From contig JAISUM010000011.1 in NCBI GenBank assembly GCA_031272095.1, positions 1 to 41,319 on the forward strand: a stretch of 41,319 nt of DNA, in the 5' to 3' direction. Source of the stretch: Candidatus Symbiothrix sp. Its GTDB lineage: Bacteria; Bacteroidota; Bacteroidia; Bacteroidales; Azobacteroidaceae. Position numbers and translations under genes: made by a program. This document shows, one piece after another, positions 24,947-32,674 of this stretch. A model generated the notes under the pieces. It was given only the letters and a program-made list of their open reading frames with translations. It made no database searches and was not told the DNA's origin. Each line of letters opens with the position of its first letter. Position 1 is the stretch's first letter.

Positions 24947-25606
24947 CTACGCAAATGTCGTTGATGCCAAATTTTCGTATTTCTTCGTATCAACATAAAT
25001 AATCTTCGTAGCCATTGATTGAATTTCGCCGACGTCGTGGCTCACCATCAATGTTGTGGCGTTGAACAGTTTGTGCGCTTTGATAATTTCTTTTTGCAGC
25101 GAACAGCGCATTTCTTCGTCGAGCGCCGAGAGCGGTTCGTCAAGTAGCAAAATATCAGGACGACGTGCCAATGCCCGCGCCAAAGCCACCCGTTGCCGCT
25201 GTCCGCCGGATAGTTTGTCGGGTTTGCGGCGACGTAATTCTTCCAAATCAAAATTTTTGAGCAGTTTGCCGACCAACTCACTCTTTTTTGAGGCTGCAAA
25301 ACGGATATTTTCTTCTACCGTCATATTCGGAAACAGTGCGTAATCCTGAAACATAAATCCGATATTGCGTTCTTGCGGCGGTAAGTTGATTTTTTTTTGC
25401 GAATCGAAAACAGTCCGATCGCCGATGCGGATAAGACCTTTATCGGGAACAGTCAGTCCGGCAATCATACGCAACAGCGTGGTTTTGCCCGCGCCCGACT
25501 TTCCGAATACGGCAACCAATTCCTGCGCCGGAATTTCCACGTCTATCTGCAAAGTGCGCTCGCCGTCTGTCGTCAGCATTTTTCGTTCTACATCAATTTT
25601 TATCAT
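24947..25606 (-). CDS. modC: Molybdate ABC transporter ATP-binding protein, without Mop domain
   Basis: 219 residues. Walker A GKSGAGKTT (35-43), Q-loop GFMFQDYALFPNMTV, signature LSGGQRQR (132-139), Walker B DILLLDEPLSALDE and switch His in LMVSHD. E. coli ModC (about 350 residues) carries a C-terminal Mop/TOBE domain that binds molybdate; this protein stops right after the ATPase domain, so it lacks that regulatory part. It overlaps modB by 14 bp and completes a modA-modB-modC set. Together they import molybdate (possibly tungstate) across the inner membrane for molybdopterin enzymes. Confidence 0.92.
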   Translation of the reverse strand: MIKIDVERKMLTTDGERTLQIDVEIPAQELVAVFGKSGAGKTTLLRMIAGLTVPDKGLIRIGDRTVFDSQKKINLPPQERNIGFMFQDYALFPNMTVEENIRFAASKKSELVGKLLKNFDLEELRRRKPDKLSGGQRQRVALARALARRPDILLLDEPLSALDEEMRCSLQKEIIKAHKLFNATTLMVSHDVGEIQSMATKIIYVDTKKYENLASTTFA

Positions 25607-26264
25607 TGCTCTTTTTTAAAGAATAAATCAACACCAAAAGCACAAACGATACGGCAAACAGAATCAACGAATAGCGATTTGCCGCCGCATAATTGAGCGT
25701 CTGCACCTCGTCGTAAATGGCGATGGAAGCGATGCGTGTTTCACCTGCAATATTTCCGCCCACCATCAGCACGATACCGAACTCGCCGATGCAATGCGCA
25801 AAAGTCAGCGCAATGCCCGTGATGACGGAATGTTTAATATTGGGCAACAAGACACGAAAAAATGTTTCGGATTTCGATTTGCCGAGCGTATAAGCCGCCT
25901 CGCGCAGGCTGTCGGGCAAGGCGGCAAATCCGTTTTGCAGCGGCTGAATCATAAACGGCAGTCCGGCAATGAGGCTTGCCACCAAAATGCCGCCGAAAGA
26001 AAACGCCAGTCGCACATCAAACGCCTGTTCCAACCAACTCCCAAAAAAGTTTTGCGGACTGAACGCCACCAGCAAATAATAGCCCAACACCGTTGGCGGC
26101 AACACCATCGGCATACAAATCAATGCTTCAAAGACGACTTTTATGCGCTGCCGCGTGTATGCCAACGTGTATGCAGCCGGCAAACCCACCGCCAAAAGTA
26201 TGATGGTGGTTGCGGCGGCTAATCGGGCTGTGAGCAGTAGCGTTTGTACGAAGTCGGCGTCCAT
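25593..26264 (-). CDS. modB: Molybdate ABC transporter permease
   Basis: 223 residues with five to six membrane helices. It has the MetI-type cytoplasmic coupling loop EAAYTLGKSKSETFFRVLLP (EAA...G motif) and the family phrases VGLPAAYTLAYTR, MVLPPTVLGYYLL and FGIVLMVGGNIAGETR, the last close to ModB of other bacteria. It forms the transmembrane channel with ModC. Stop of modA and start of modB are 9 bp apart, and the gene overlaps modC by 14 bp, so the three are translationally linked. Confidence 0.95.
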   Translation of the reverse strand: MDADFVQTLLLTARLAAATTIILLAVGLPAAYTLAYTRQRIKVVFEALICMPMVLPPTVLGYYLLVAFSPQNFFGSWLEQAFDVRLAFSFGGILVASLIAGLPFMIQPLQNGFAALPDSLREAAYTLGKSKSETFFRVLLPNIKHSVITGIALTFAHCIGEFGIVLMVGGNIAGETRIASIAIYDEVQTLNYAAANRYSLILFAVSFVLLVLIYSLKKSNDKN

Positions 26265-26273
26265 TTTCTGTTT

Positions 26274-27020
26274 TTATTCCACTAATCCGTATCCGTATTT
26301 CAGCCAAAGGACGTCGCATTTTTTGCTCATTACATATTTGAGAAATTTGACGGCGGCTTTGTTTTTTTCCGAACCTTTGATGGACACACAAGCCTGTTCG
26401 AGCGGCGGACAAATTTCCGACGGGAAAACATAATACTTGCCTTTGCTCTGCATATCGGGCGCAAGCGCGAGCGAAAGGGCAATAAAACCCAATTCGGCAT
26501 TGCCGGAAAAAGCAAATTGCGCCGCCTGACTGATATTTTCGCCCCACACGATTTTTTCGGAAAGCGTATCATACAAGCCCTGTTTTTTCAGCAATTCCAC
26601 TGCGCTTTCGCCGTAAGGGGCTTTTTTAGGGTCGGCAATGGCGATTTTTTTAACCTCCGGTAATGTCAGCGTTTCCAAACCTTTTGACACATCAAGCGTC
26701 AGACTCCACAGGGCGAGTTTTCCGTAAATGTAGGTTTTCACATCGCCTGCCGCAAAACCGGCGGCGGCAATCTTTTTCGGAAAATCCGTATCGGCGGCAA
26801 AGAAGAGGTCAAACTTCGCGCCATTCAGGATTTGCTGCGTGAGCGTACCCGACGAGCCGAAAGTTATATCAATTTTCGATTTCGGATTTTCGCTCTCATA
26901 CTGCGCCTTAATTTCTTCCATCACATAGCGAAGATTAGCGGCGGCGGCGATTCTCACATTTTGTGCACTTATAGCGATGCTTGCACACAAAAAAACTAAA
27001 CTGAATAGAATCTTTTTCAT
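26274..27020 (-). CDS. modA: Periplasmic molybdate-binding protein
   Basis: 248 residues. Signal peptide MKKILFSLVFLCASIAISAQ. The mature protein opens VRIAAAANLRYVMEEI and has FGSSGTLTQQILNGAKFDLF, with the Ser residues that contact the oxyanion, and FAADTDFPKKI; the hinge region AIADPKKAPYGESAVELL and the segment ELGFIALSLAL are typical of ModA/WtpA-like proteins. Molybdate versus tungstate preference cannot be told. It is the second gene after the porin, 21 bp downstream of it, and feeds ModB-ModC. Confidence 0.94.
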   Translation of the reverse strand: MKKILFSLVFLCASIAISAQNVRIAAAANLRYVMEEIKAQYESENPKSKIDITFGSSGTLTQQILNGAKFDLFFAADTDFPKKIAAAGFAAGDVKTYIYGKLALWSLTLDVSKGLETLTLPEVKKIAIADPKKAPYGESAVELLKKQGLYDTLSEKIVWGENISQAAQFAFSGNAELGFIALSLALAPDMQSKGKYYVFPSEICPPLEQACVSIKGSEKNKAAVKFLKYVMSKKCDVLWLKYGYGLVE

Positions 27021-27041
27021 AATTCTTTAATTTTTAGATGA

Positions 27042-28259
27042 TTATTTTAATTTATAAGTAAGTTGAATGTATGCCCATTGTGGGAAACGGGTATCCACAT
27101 TCGCAGTTTTCTTTATAACATCCGTCTGGTCGGTTTTGAAATAGACGCTGTAACCGCCCTGCAAGGCAAGTTGCGGCGCAATGGCATAATTTGCCGTGAT
27201 GTCGACTTCAGAGCCTAATCCTTTGTCGCCGGTTGCAGGTTTTTCGGCAAGCGAAAAGGCGTGAAATGTAGCGTTGACATCGAATTTTTTGTTCGGTTTA
27301 TAAGTCAAACCGCCGAAAATATCGACCAAACCTTGTGCAGGCGGGGTCGTCCAATACTCCATCGAACCGTTGAACGAGTGATTTGTGCCGTAAAGTTTAT
27401 TGAACGAGGTACTTTTTTCCGTTTCATCGACGGCGGTGCCGGAATACAAATCCGTGCCAAGCGCAACCGACAACGGTTCAATAATTTTGTACGCCGCATT
27501 AAAAGCCAAAAGATAGGCGCTCAATTCCTTGTTTTTGCTGTCGTGTCCGAATTGATAATAGGCTGTAGCAAGGAAAGACAGCGGAATGTCTTTTTTCTTC
27601 AATGCTGCATTGGCGCCCATCGTGTTGCGGTAGGCTTTTTTGTCGGCGTCGGTGGCGTCGTATTCGAGCGCGTCATTGACATACAAGGCGCTCAAATCAA
27701 TTTTGCCGACGGATTTAGCAAACCACAAGTAAGTTAAATGCTTGTAGGTAAGCGTGTAAGGCTTTTCAAACAAATCGTCGGCAGACGAATTATTGAACGC
27801 CACACCCGCGTGCAACTTAAACAGGCTGCTGTTTTCGTACTTGAACAACGCCAAATCGTGTGCATTGCCGTTGCTCCAGTTGGAGGCGGAAAAAATGCGC
27901 TTGTCGTCATACTCAATCGCCTGCCGACCGAGCGAAAGCGAGAAGTCGGGCGTAAATTTGTAACTTCCCCACGCTTCGAAGACGCCCAAACCGTTGCCGG
28001 TATTTTTGGTGTCGGTCTGTCCGTAAGCGCGGACATCTTGCAGGGTAACTTTGGCAGCAACTTTTTCGTCTGCAAAGTTAAGATTGATGCGGGTACGCAA
28101 TGCCGTTACCGCCGTAGGATTCAGCGTATCGGCGAGCGGTGATTTGAAACCGTCGCGATATTCCGCACGGGTACGGATTTCGCCGTCTGTTTTCAGGTTT
28201 TGCGCCTGTAGCGCACCGGCGGAAATGATAACCGCCACTGTTAAGATAATTTTTTTCAT
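27042..28259 (-). CDS. Outer-membrane porin at the head of the molybdate operon
   Basis: 405 residues. Signal peptide MKKIILTVAVIISAGALQAQ. The mature chain is made of amphipathic beta strands with frequent aromatic girdle residues and ends YIQLTYKLK, as outer-membrane barrels do. The start LKTDGEIRTRAEYRDGF and the segments ALRTRINLNFADEKVAAKVT, SLSLGRQAIEYDDKRIFSAS resemble the alginate-export/putative porin family. It is first in the operon, 21 bp before modA and downstream of a ModE-like gene. A role in letting molybdate or another oxyanion through the outer membrane is inferred from position only. Confidence 0.85.
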   Translation of the reverse strand: MKKIILTVAVIISAGALQAQNLKTDGEIRTRAEYRDGFKSPLADTLNPTAVTALRTRINLNFADEKVAAKVTLQDVRAYGQTDTKNTGNGLGVFEAWGSYKFTPDFSLSLGRQAIEYDDKRIFSASNWSNGNAHDLALFKYENSSLFKLHAGVAFNNSSADDLFEKPYTLTYKHLTYLWFAKSVGKIDLSALYVNDALEYDATDADKKAYRNTMGANAALKKKDIPLSFLATAYYQFGHDSKNKELSAYLLAFNAAYKIIEPLSVALGTDLYSGTAVDETEKSTSFNKLYGTNHSFNGSMEYWTTPPAQGLVDIFGGLTYKPNKKFDVNATFHAFSLAEKPATGDKGLGSEVDITANYAIAPQLALQGGYSVYFKTDQTDVIKKTANVDTRFPQWAYIQLTYKLK

Positions 28260-28302
28260 TACTTTTTAAAATTATATGTATAAAATTATTCCTGTTAATA
28301 CC

Positions 28303-28324
28303 GTTATAAAACTGAAAAGATAAC
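28303..28324. promoter_or_regulatory. Candidate ModE operator
   Basis: Inverted repeat GTTAT-N12-ATAAC, 44-65 nt upstream of the porin start. The half-sites and the 12-nt spacing agree with the E. coli-type ModE operator as I recall it. It overlaps a weak -7-like TATCTTTT (28322-28315, minus). Confidence 0.45.
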
Positions 28325-28444
28325 ACTACGGCTGAAAGACCGCTATTATTTTTCTGTTTCATTGATTTAGGAATACAAAAAATATGCCAATTATGCTATT
28401 TTGTTAAAAATCAATACATTATAATTATTTTAGAAATTAAGAAA

Positions 28445-28462
28445 TCCTACATTATAGTAGGA
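28445..28462. repeat. Inverted repeat TCCTAC-N6-GTAGGA upstream of the mod operon
   Basis: Perfect 6-bp arms with centre ATTATA, in the 260-bp gap between the ModE-like gene and the porin gene. The phrase TACATTATA also occurs at 28414-28422. Alternative operator or hairpin. Confidence 0.5.
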
Positions 28463-28519
28463 AAAAAAGCTGACATTCTACATAAATGTGGTTAAGAATG
28501 GAATTCGTGATGATGTATT

Positions 28520-28873
28520 TTAAAACGAACACAAATTTTGTAAATCATCATCCAGATCGTTCAAGTATCGGCGAAAACGCTCGCGAAGCAAATCGTATCG
28601 TTCAATCAGTCGGCAACCGTAATCCGTAATCTCGGCACCTCCTCCGCCTGCGCCTCCACGCTGTCGGCTGACCACCGGCAAAGCAGCGGTGGAATTGATG
28701 TCGCGAATCACAGTCCACGCTTGTTGGTACGACATTTTAAGCGCTTTCGATGCTGCAAGGATAGAACCATGCTTTTGAATCAGTTTGAGTAATTCAATCC
28801 GCCTCGGATTCAGAAAAACAGCATGATTTTTCTCAATATCCAAAGTGTTGACAATGCTGAATGGACGATGCAT
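28520..28873 (-). CDS. ModE-like regulator, DNA-binding domain only
   Basis: 117 residues from the ATG at 28873; a TTG at 28900 would add nine residues (SKEKKKEI) and is possible. The fold is the LysR-type winged helix of ModE: RRIELLKLIQKHGSILAASK, then ALKMSYQQAWTVIRDINS, then the wing SRQRGGAGGGGAEITDYGCR, and a final helix ERFRRYLNDLDDDLQ. There are no C-terminal Mop/TOBE domains, which bind molybdate in E. coli ModE. It is encoded just upstream of and parallel to the porin-modABC genes and probably controls them. How it senses molybdate, if it does, is not evident. Confidence 0.88.
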   Translation of the reverse strand: MHRPFSIVNTLDIEKNHAVFLNPRRIELLKLIQKHGSILAASKALKMSYQQAWTVIRDINSTAALPVVSRQRGGAGGGGAEITDYGCRLIERYDLLRERFRRYLNDLDDDLQNLCSF

Positions 28874-29078
28874 AATTTCTTTTTTCTTCTCTTTACTCAA
28901 ATATTATGCCAAAGTGTATATTTAGTGGTTAGTGATTAGTGGTCAGTGATTAGTGGTCAGTGAATAAGCGAAAGAAAAACCCTTATTTCTGCGGGCGCCC
29001 TTAGTAGCTTGGAGTTGAATGTCCGCAATTTTTTACCCTTATTCCCTTATTTTCAAAAGATTAATAATGGTTAATATA

Positions 29079-29122
29079 ATCACGGCAATCAAATAAATCA
29101 TACGAAAATCACAGTTCAGACA
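29079..29122 (-). repeat. Dispersed repeat, TGTCTGAAC family, copy b
   Basis: On the minus strand it begins TGTCTGAACTGTGATTTTC and ends GATTTATTTGATTGCCGTGATT, closest to copies a and d. Confidence 0.7.
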
Positions 29123-29132
29123 TTTTCAGGAG

Positions 29133-29152
29133 ATTTCGGCATTCGCCGGAAT
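29133..29152. repeat. REP-like palindrome, ATTTCGGC type
   Basis: ATTTCGGC, ATTC, GCCGGAAT: 8-bp arms with one G-T pair, in the CAGGAGATT...GAATGAC context shared with 21532-21551. Confidence 0.75.
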
Positions 29153-29204
29153 GACGGCACTCCCCACTAATCACTAACCACTAATCACTAACCACTAAAT
29201 TATT

Positions 29205-29235
29205 TTTGTTTTTTGAGAAGAAAAGCGTAACTTTG
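29205..29235 (+). promoter_or_regulatory. dapB operon promoter
   Basis: TTTG (29205-29208), 19 nt, TAACTTTG (29228-29235): exact Bacteroidota pattern, 19 nt before the dapB ATG. The -33 box starts 6 bp after the end of the MITE-like element. Confidence 0.75.
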
Positions 29236-29254
29236 CAGCCTAATTCAACAATTT

Positions 29255-29983
29255 ATGAAAATAGCTTTGATAGGTTACGGCAAAATGGGACACGAAATTG
29301 CCCGTATTGCAATAGATCGCGGACATTCTATCGTGGCGACGATAGATGTAGATAATCAGGACACTTTCGATGCGCCGGAATTTTTATCGGCTGATGTGGC
29401 AATCGAATTTACACGCCCCGAAACGGCTTTCGGCAATTATCAAAAGTGCTTTGAACGCCACCTGCCTGTGGTCTCAGGCACTACCGGATGGACTAACCGC
29501 TTGGATGAAGTGAAAAAACTTTGCGTCGAACAGCGTCAAACGTTTTTTTATGCCTCTAATTTCAGCATCGGGGTCAATATTTTTTTTGAACTCAACAAAA
29601 TATTGGCAAAAATGATGAATCGCGAGCCGCAATACGACGTCCGGATGGAAGAAATTCACCACATTCATAAATTGGATTCGCCCAGCGGCACCGGCATCAC
29701 CTTGGCGGAAGGTATTTTGGAAAATATCGACCGCAAACAGCAATGGAAAGAGGCGACCGTCTCCGAGAACCCCGCCGATTTGTTGATCGAATCGAAACGT
29801 GTAGGCGAAGTACCCGGCATCCACGAGATTATTTACGAATCGGACGCCGACGTTATTTCTATCAAACACGACGCAAAAAACAGAAAAGGTTTTGCACTCG
29901 GCGCAGTGCTGGCTGCCGAATATCTTCAAGGCAAAACCGGTTTTCACACCATGCAAGATTTGTTAAACTCAAAACATAATTAA
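29255..29983 (+). CDS. dapB: 4-hydroxy-tetrahydrodipicolinate reductase
   Basis: 242 residues. It catalyses the NAD(P)H-dependent reduction step of the lysine/diaminopimelate pathway. The N-terminal nucleotide-binding motif is GYGKMGHEIA (7-16). VVSGTTGW and ASNFSIGVNIFF are present, and the active-site signature EEIHHIHKLDSPSGT carries the catalytic His pair and the Lys. It is shorter than E. coli DapB (273), as usual in Bacteroidota. First gene of an operon with lepB (4 bp after its stop) and wbqC. Confidence 0.96.
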   Translation: MKIALIGYGKMGHEIARIAIDRGHSIVATIDVDNQDTFDAPEFLSADVAIEFTRPETAFGNYQKCFERHLPVVSGTTGWTNRLDEVKKLCVEQRQTFFYASNFSIGVNIFFELNKILAKMMNREPQYDVRMEEIHHIHKLDSPSGTGITLAEGILENIDRKQQWKEATVSENPADLLIESKRVGEVPGIHEIIYESDADVISIKHDAKNRKGFALGAVLAAEYLQGKTGFHTMQDLLNSKHN

Positions 29984-29987
29984 AAAC

Positions 29988-31400
29988 ATGAGAGCAAAAT
30001 TGAATCAAAGAATTGCTTCGGCAAACAGAGGGCAATGGCTACGCTTTTCCATCATCGCCCTGTTATATATCTTGTTTGTGATATGGGACAACAATTATTG
30101 GTTGCTGTTGGGGCTGCCGCTGATTTTCGATATTTATATTTCGAGAGTCATCCCTTGGGACGGTTGGAAAAAATCGAAAAATGCAAGCGTGCGAAAAATC
30201 GCAGAATGGATCGACGCCATCGTCTTTGCATTGATTGCAGTGTATTTCATCAATATTTTTATTTTTCAGAATTACAAGATTCCGACCTCCTCACTCGAAA
30301 AGACCCTGTTGGTCGGCGATTATCTTTTTGTGAGCAAAGTCAATTACGGACCGCGTGTGCCGAATACGCCGATAGCATTTCCGTTGACACATCATACCTT
30401 GCCTGTTCTGAATTGCAAATCGTATTCGGATGTGCCTTATTGGGACTACAAACGGCTGAAAGGATTCGAAAACATCAAACGCGGCGATATCGTCGTGTTC
30501 AATTTTCCGGCAGGCGATACGGTCGCGTTGAATGTGCAAAACGAGGATTATTACGAAATCATCTCTTACCGAGCGCCGCGTGAAGTTGTTCACAACAATC
30601 CGCAAACCTACGGAAAAGTGGTGTATCGTCCGGTCGATCGACGTGAAAATTATGTCAAACGCTGTGTCGGACTGCCCGGCGATTCGTTGCAAATAATTGA
30701 TAATCAGGTGTATATCAACGGAGAAAAACAACCGACCCCCAAGCATGCCCAATTCAATTATTTTGTCGAAACCAACGGACAATACTGGACGGAAAAGCAA
30801 TTCCGCAAACTCGAAGTCAGCCAAAACGACCGCCTCATCGTCAACAATCCGTCGATCAGCGATTTCTTTGGCATCGCGCCCAATGAGCTGGGACAATACA
30901 ACCCGCTCTATCGGCTGCCTCTGACGCAAGCGGCAGTTGATTATATCAAACAGTCGGGCTGGGCAAAATCGGTGCATATCGAACCGGCAGATTTCAGCGG
31001 TCGTGTCTATCCCTACGGCTACGATTCAGGCTGGACACGCGACAATTTCGGCGCCGTCCGGATTCCAAAACGCGGTGAAACAGTCGCTCTGACCGACCTA
31101 AATGTGGCGCTTTATAAACGTTGTATCGTCAATTACGAAAACAATACTTGGCGACAGGAAGGCGACCAAATCTACATCAACGACCAAGCGGCAGACAGCT
31201 ATACTTTCAAGCAGGATTACTACTTTATGATGGGCGACAACCGCCACAATTCGGCTGATTCGCGTTTCTGGGGATTCGTTCCCGAAGATCATATCGTCGG
31301 CAAACCAATCCTGATTTGGCTTTCGTTGGACAACGACCGGGGTTGGTTCGACGGCAAAATTCGATGGAACAGGATTTTCCGCACCGTCAGCGCACAATGA
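29988..31400 (+). CDS. lepB: Signal peptidase I
   Basis: 470 residues. Two N-terminal hydrophobic segments (about 20-45 and 72-94) anchor it in the inner membrane. The catalytic serine is Ser102 in KIPTSSLEKTL, where Leu replaces the usual Met after the Ser. The general base is Lys224 in ENYVKRCVGLPGD. The C-terminal box is MMGDNRHNSADSRFWG followed by FVPEDHIVGK. Compared with E. coli LepB it has a long insert between the Ser and Lys boxes and another of about 140 residues before the last box, as in other Bacteroidales LepB proteins. It removes signal peptides from exported proteins, such as the several secreted proteins in this window. The stop codon overlaps the start of wbqC. Confidence 0.95.
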   Translation: MRAKLNQRIASANRGQWLRFSIIALLYILFVIWDNNYWLLLGLPLIFDIYISRVIPWDGWKKSKNASVRKIAEWIDAIVFALIAVYFINIFIFQNYKIPTSSLEKTLLVGDYLFVSKVNYGPRVPNTPIAFPLTHHTLPVLNCKSYSDVPYWDYKRLKGFENIKRGDIVVFNFPAGDTVALNVQNEDYYEIISYRAPREVVHNNPQTYGKVVYRPVDRRENYVKRCVGLPGDSLQIIDNQVYINGEKQPTPKHAQFNYFVETNGQYWTEKQFRKLEVSQNDRLIVNNPSISDFFGIAPNELGQYNPLYRLPLTQAAVDYIKQSGWAKSVHIEPADFSGRVYPYGYDSGWTRDNFGAVRIPKRGETVALTDLNVALYKRCIVNYENNTWRQEGDQIYINDQAADSYTFKQDYYFMMGDNRHNSADSRFWGFVPEDHIVGKPILIWLSLDNDRGWFDGKIRWNRIFRTVSAQ

Positions 31401-32011
31401 GTCGAGTATTGCTCACAACGGCTTATTTGGCGCCGATCTCCTATTATATGCAGCTGTGTCGCGCTTCGGAAACAGTCATTGAACAGCACGATAATTATCT
31501 GAAACAGACCTATCGCAACCGTTGCGTGATTGCCTCTGCCAACGGTTTGCAGACTTTGAGTATTCCGGTAATCAAGCCCGATTCGCCCAAGTGTCTGACG
31601 CGCGATATTCGCATTTCTACACACGGCGACTGGCAACATCGGCATTGGAACGCCATCACTTCGGCATACCGCTCGTCTCCGTTTTTTGATTATTACGAAG
31701 ATGCTTTTCGCCCGTTTTATGAGAAAAAACCGCTGTTTCTGTTCGATTTCAATGAAGACTTGCGCCAACTGATTTGTCGGCTGTTAGATATAATGCCAAA
31801 TATTTCATATTCAACGGAATATATCCGACAGACAGACGCCGATATGTCGGATTTGCGCGAGGCTATCCATCCGAAAAAACGCGAAAACAGGTCGGATTTC
31901 ACGGAATATTATCAGGTGTTTTCGGAAAAATATGGCTTTCAGGCAAACCTCAGCATTATCGACTTGCTGTTTAATATGGGGAACGAATCAATATTAGTGA
32001 TTAGTGTTTAG
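31397..32011 (+). CDS. WbqC-family protein
   Basis: 204 residues from the ATG at 31397, which overlaps the lepB stop (ATGA). An upstream extension reads lepB in another frame and is rejected. The family pattern is clear: LLTTAYLAPISYYMQLCRAS, QTYRNRCVIASANGLQTLSI, HWNAITSAYRSSPFFDYY, and a final SIIDLLFNMG. WbqC proteins occur in O-antigen and other glycan clusters and may attach amino acids or modify sugars, but the activity is unclear. The last few residues (LVISV) and the stop codon are encoded by a tandem GATTAGT repeat, so the original C-terminus may have been altered. Confidence 0.88.
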   Translation: MSRVLLTTAYLAPISYYMQLCRASETVIEQHDNYLKQTYRNRCVIASANGLQTLSIPVIKPDSPKCLTRDIRISTHGDWQHRHWNAITSAYRSSPFFDYYEDAFRPFYEKKPLFLFDFNEDLRQLICRLLDIMPNISYSTEYIRQTDADMSDLREAIHPKKRENRSDFTEYYQVFSEKYGFQANLSIIDLLFNMGNESILVISV

Positions 32012-32046
32012 TGATTAGTGTTTAGTGGGTAGTGGGTAGTGATTAA
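31992..32046 (+). repeat. GATTAGTGTTTAGT tandem repeat tract
   Basis: Two units of GATTAGTGTTTAGT (32000-32013 and 32014-32027), then GGGTAGT repeats and GATTAA. It supplies the wbqC stop codon and a spurious GTG start 12 nt upstream of the rnhB ATG. Same family as 17757-17802. Confidence 0.85.
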
Positions 32047-32050
32047 TACG

Positions 32051-32656
32051 ATGTTATTGAAGGGATTATATACAAATTTGGTCGAAGCCGGATGTGATGA
32101 AGCCGGACGCGGATGTTTGGCGGGAGCAGTTTTTGCGGCTGCGGTCATTTTGCCGCCCAATTTTGAATGTGAAACATTGAACGATTCCAAACAGTTGTCG
32201 GAAAAACAGCGCGACCGTTTGCGTCCGCTGATTGAACGCGAGGCATTGGCGTGGGCTGTCGGAACTGTTTCTCCACAAGAAATCGACGAAATAAATATCC
32301 TGAACGCCTCACTGTTGGCGATGCACCGCGCCATAGACCAACTGTCGCTGCGCCCGCAGCACCTCTTGATCGACGGCAACCGCTTCAAACCTTACGCCGA
32401 TATTCCGCATACCACTATCGTCAAAGGCGACGGCAAATATCTTTCTATCGCGGCGGCGTCTGTGTTGGCAAAAACACATCGCGATGAATATATGTTGCGG
32501 CTGCACGACGAATTTCCGCACTACGATTGGCTGCACAACAAGGGTTATCCGACTTTGACGCACCGTCAAGGCATCGAAAAATTCGGCACAACGCCCTATC
32601 ACCGCCTCACTTTTACTTTGTTGGACAAAGATCCGCAGCTGTCGATAGCTTTTTAA
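32051..32656 (+). CDS. rnhB: Ribonuclease HII
   Basis: 201 residues from the ATG at 32051; a GTG 12 nt earlier lies in repeat DNA and is not favoured. The first metal-binding pair is in [14 protein letters not shown] (Asp16, Glu17), the third acid in LLIDGNRFK, the fourth in KTHRDEYM, and the signature [17 protein letters not shown] is complete. It removes RNA from RNA-DNA hybrids and single ribonucleotides from DNA. It probably belongs to the dapB-lepB-wbqC transcript, although repeat DNA now separates it from wbqC. It is convergent with comF, 18 bp apart. Confidence 0.96.
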   Translation: MLLKGLYTNLVEAGCDEAGRGCLAGAVFAAAVILPPNFECETLNDSKQLSEKQRDRLRPLIEREALAWAVGTVSPQEIDEINILNASLLAMHRAIDQLSLRPQHLLIDGNRFKPYADIPHTTIVKGDGKYLSIAAASVLAKTHRDEYMLRLHDEFPHYDWLHNKGYPTLTHRQGIEKFGTTPYHRLTFTLLDKDPQLSIAF

Positions 32657-32674
32657 ATGGCATCGCAACCGTGC

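Larger units (their letters stand above)
28921..29199. mobile_element. 279-bp repeat-built element with 22-bp terminal inverted repeats (MITE-like)
   Basis: The ends, 28921-28942 and 29178-29199, are perfect 22-bp inverted repeats built from the TTAGTGATTAGTGG units. Inside, in order: ACCCTTATTT-N9-CCCTTAGTAGC (28979-29008), an inverted TGTCTGAAC-family copy (29079-29122), a REP-like palindrome (29133-29152) and GGCACTCCCC. It has no gene. It fills most of the 381 bp between the ModE-like gene and dapB; the rest holds the dapB promoter and the modE leader. Mobility is inferred from structure, not shown. Confidence 0.65.

Noticed and set aside
28260-28519. Molybdenum-cofactor riboswitch before the mod operon
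   Set aside because: The region is AT-rich with only short palindromes and lacks the structured conserved core expected.
31316-31396. Longer N-terminus of the WbqC-family protein
   Set aside because: It overlaps lepB out of frame; the ATG at 31397 overlaps the lepB stop in the usual coupled way.
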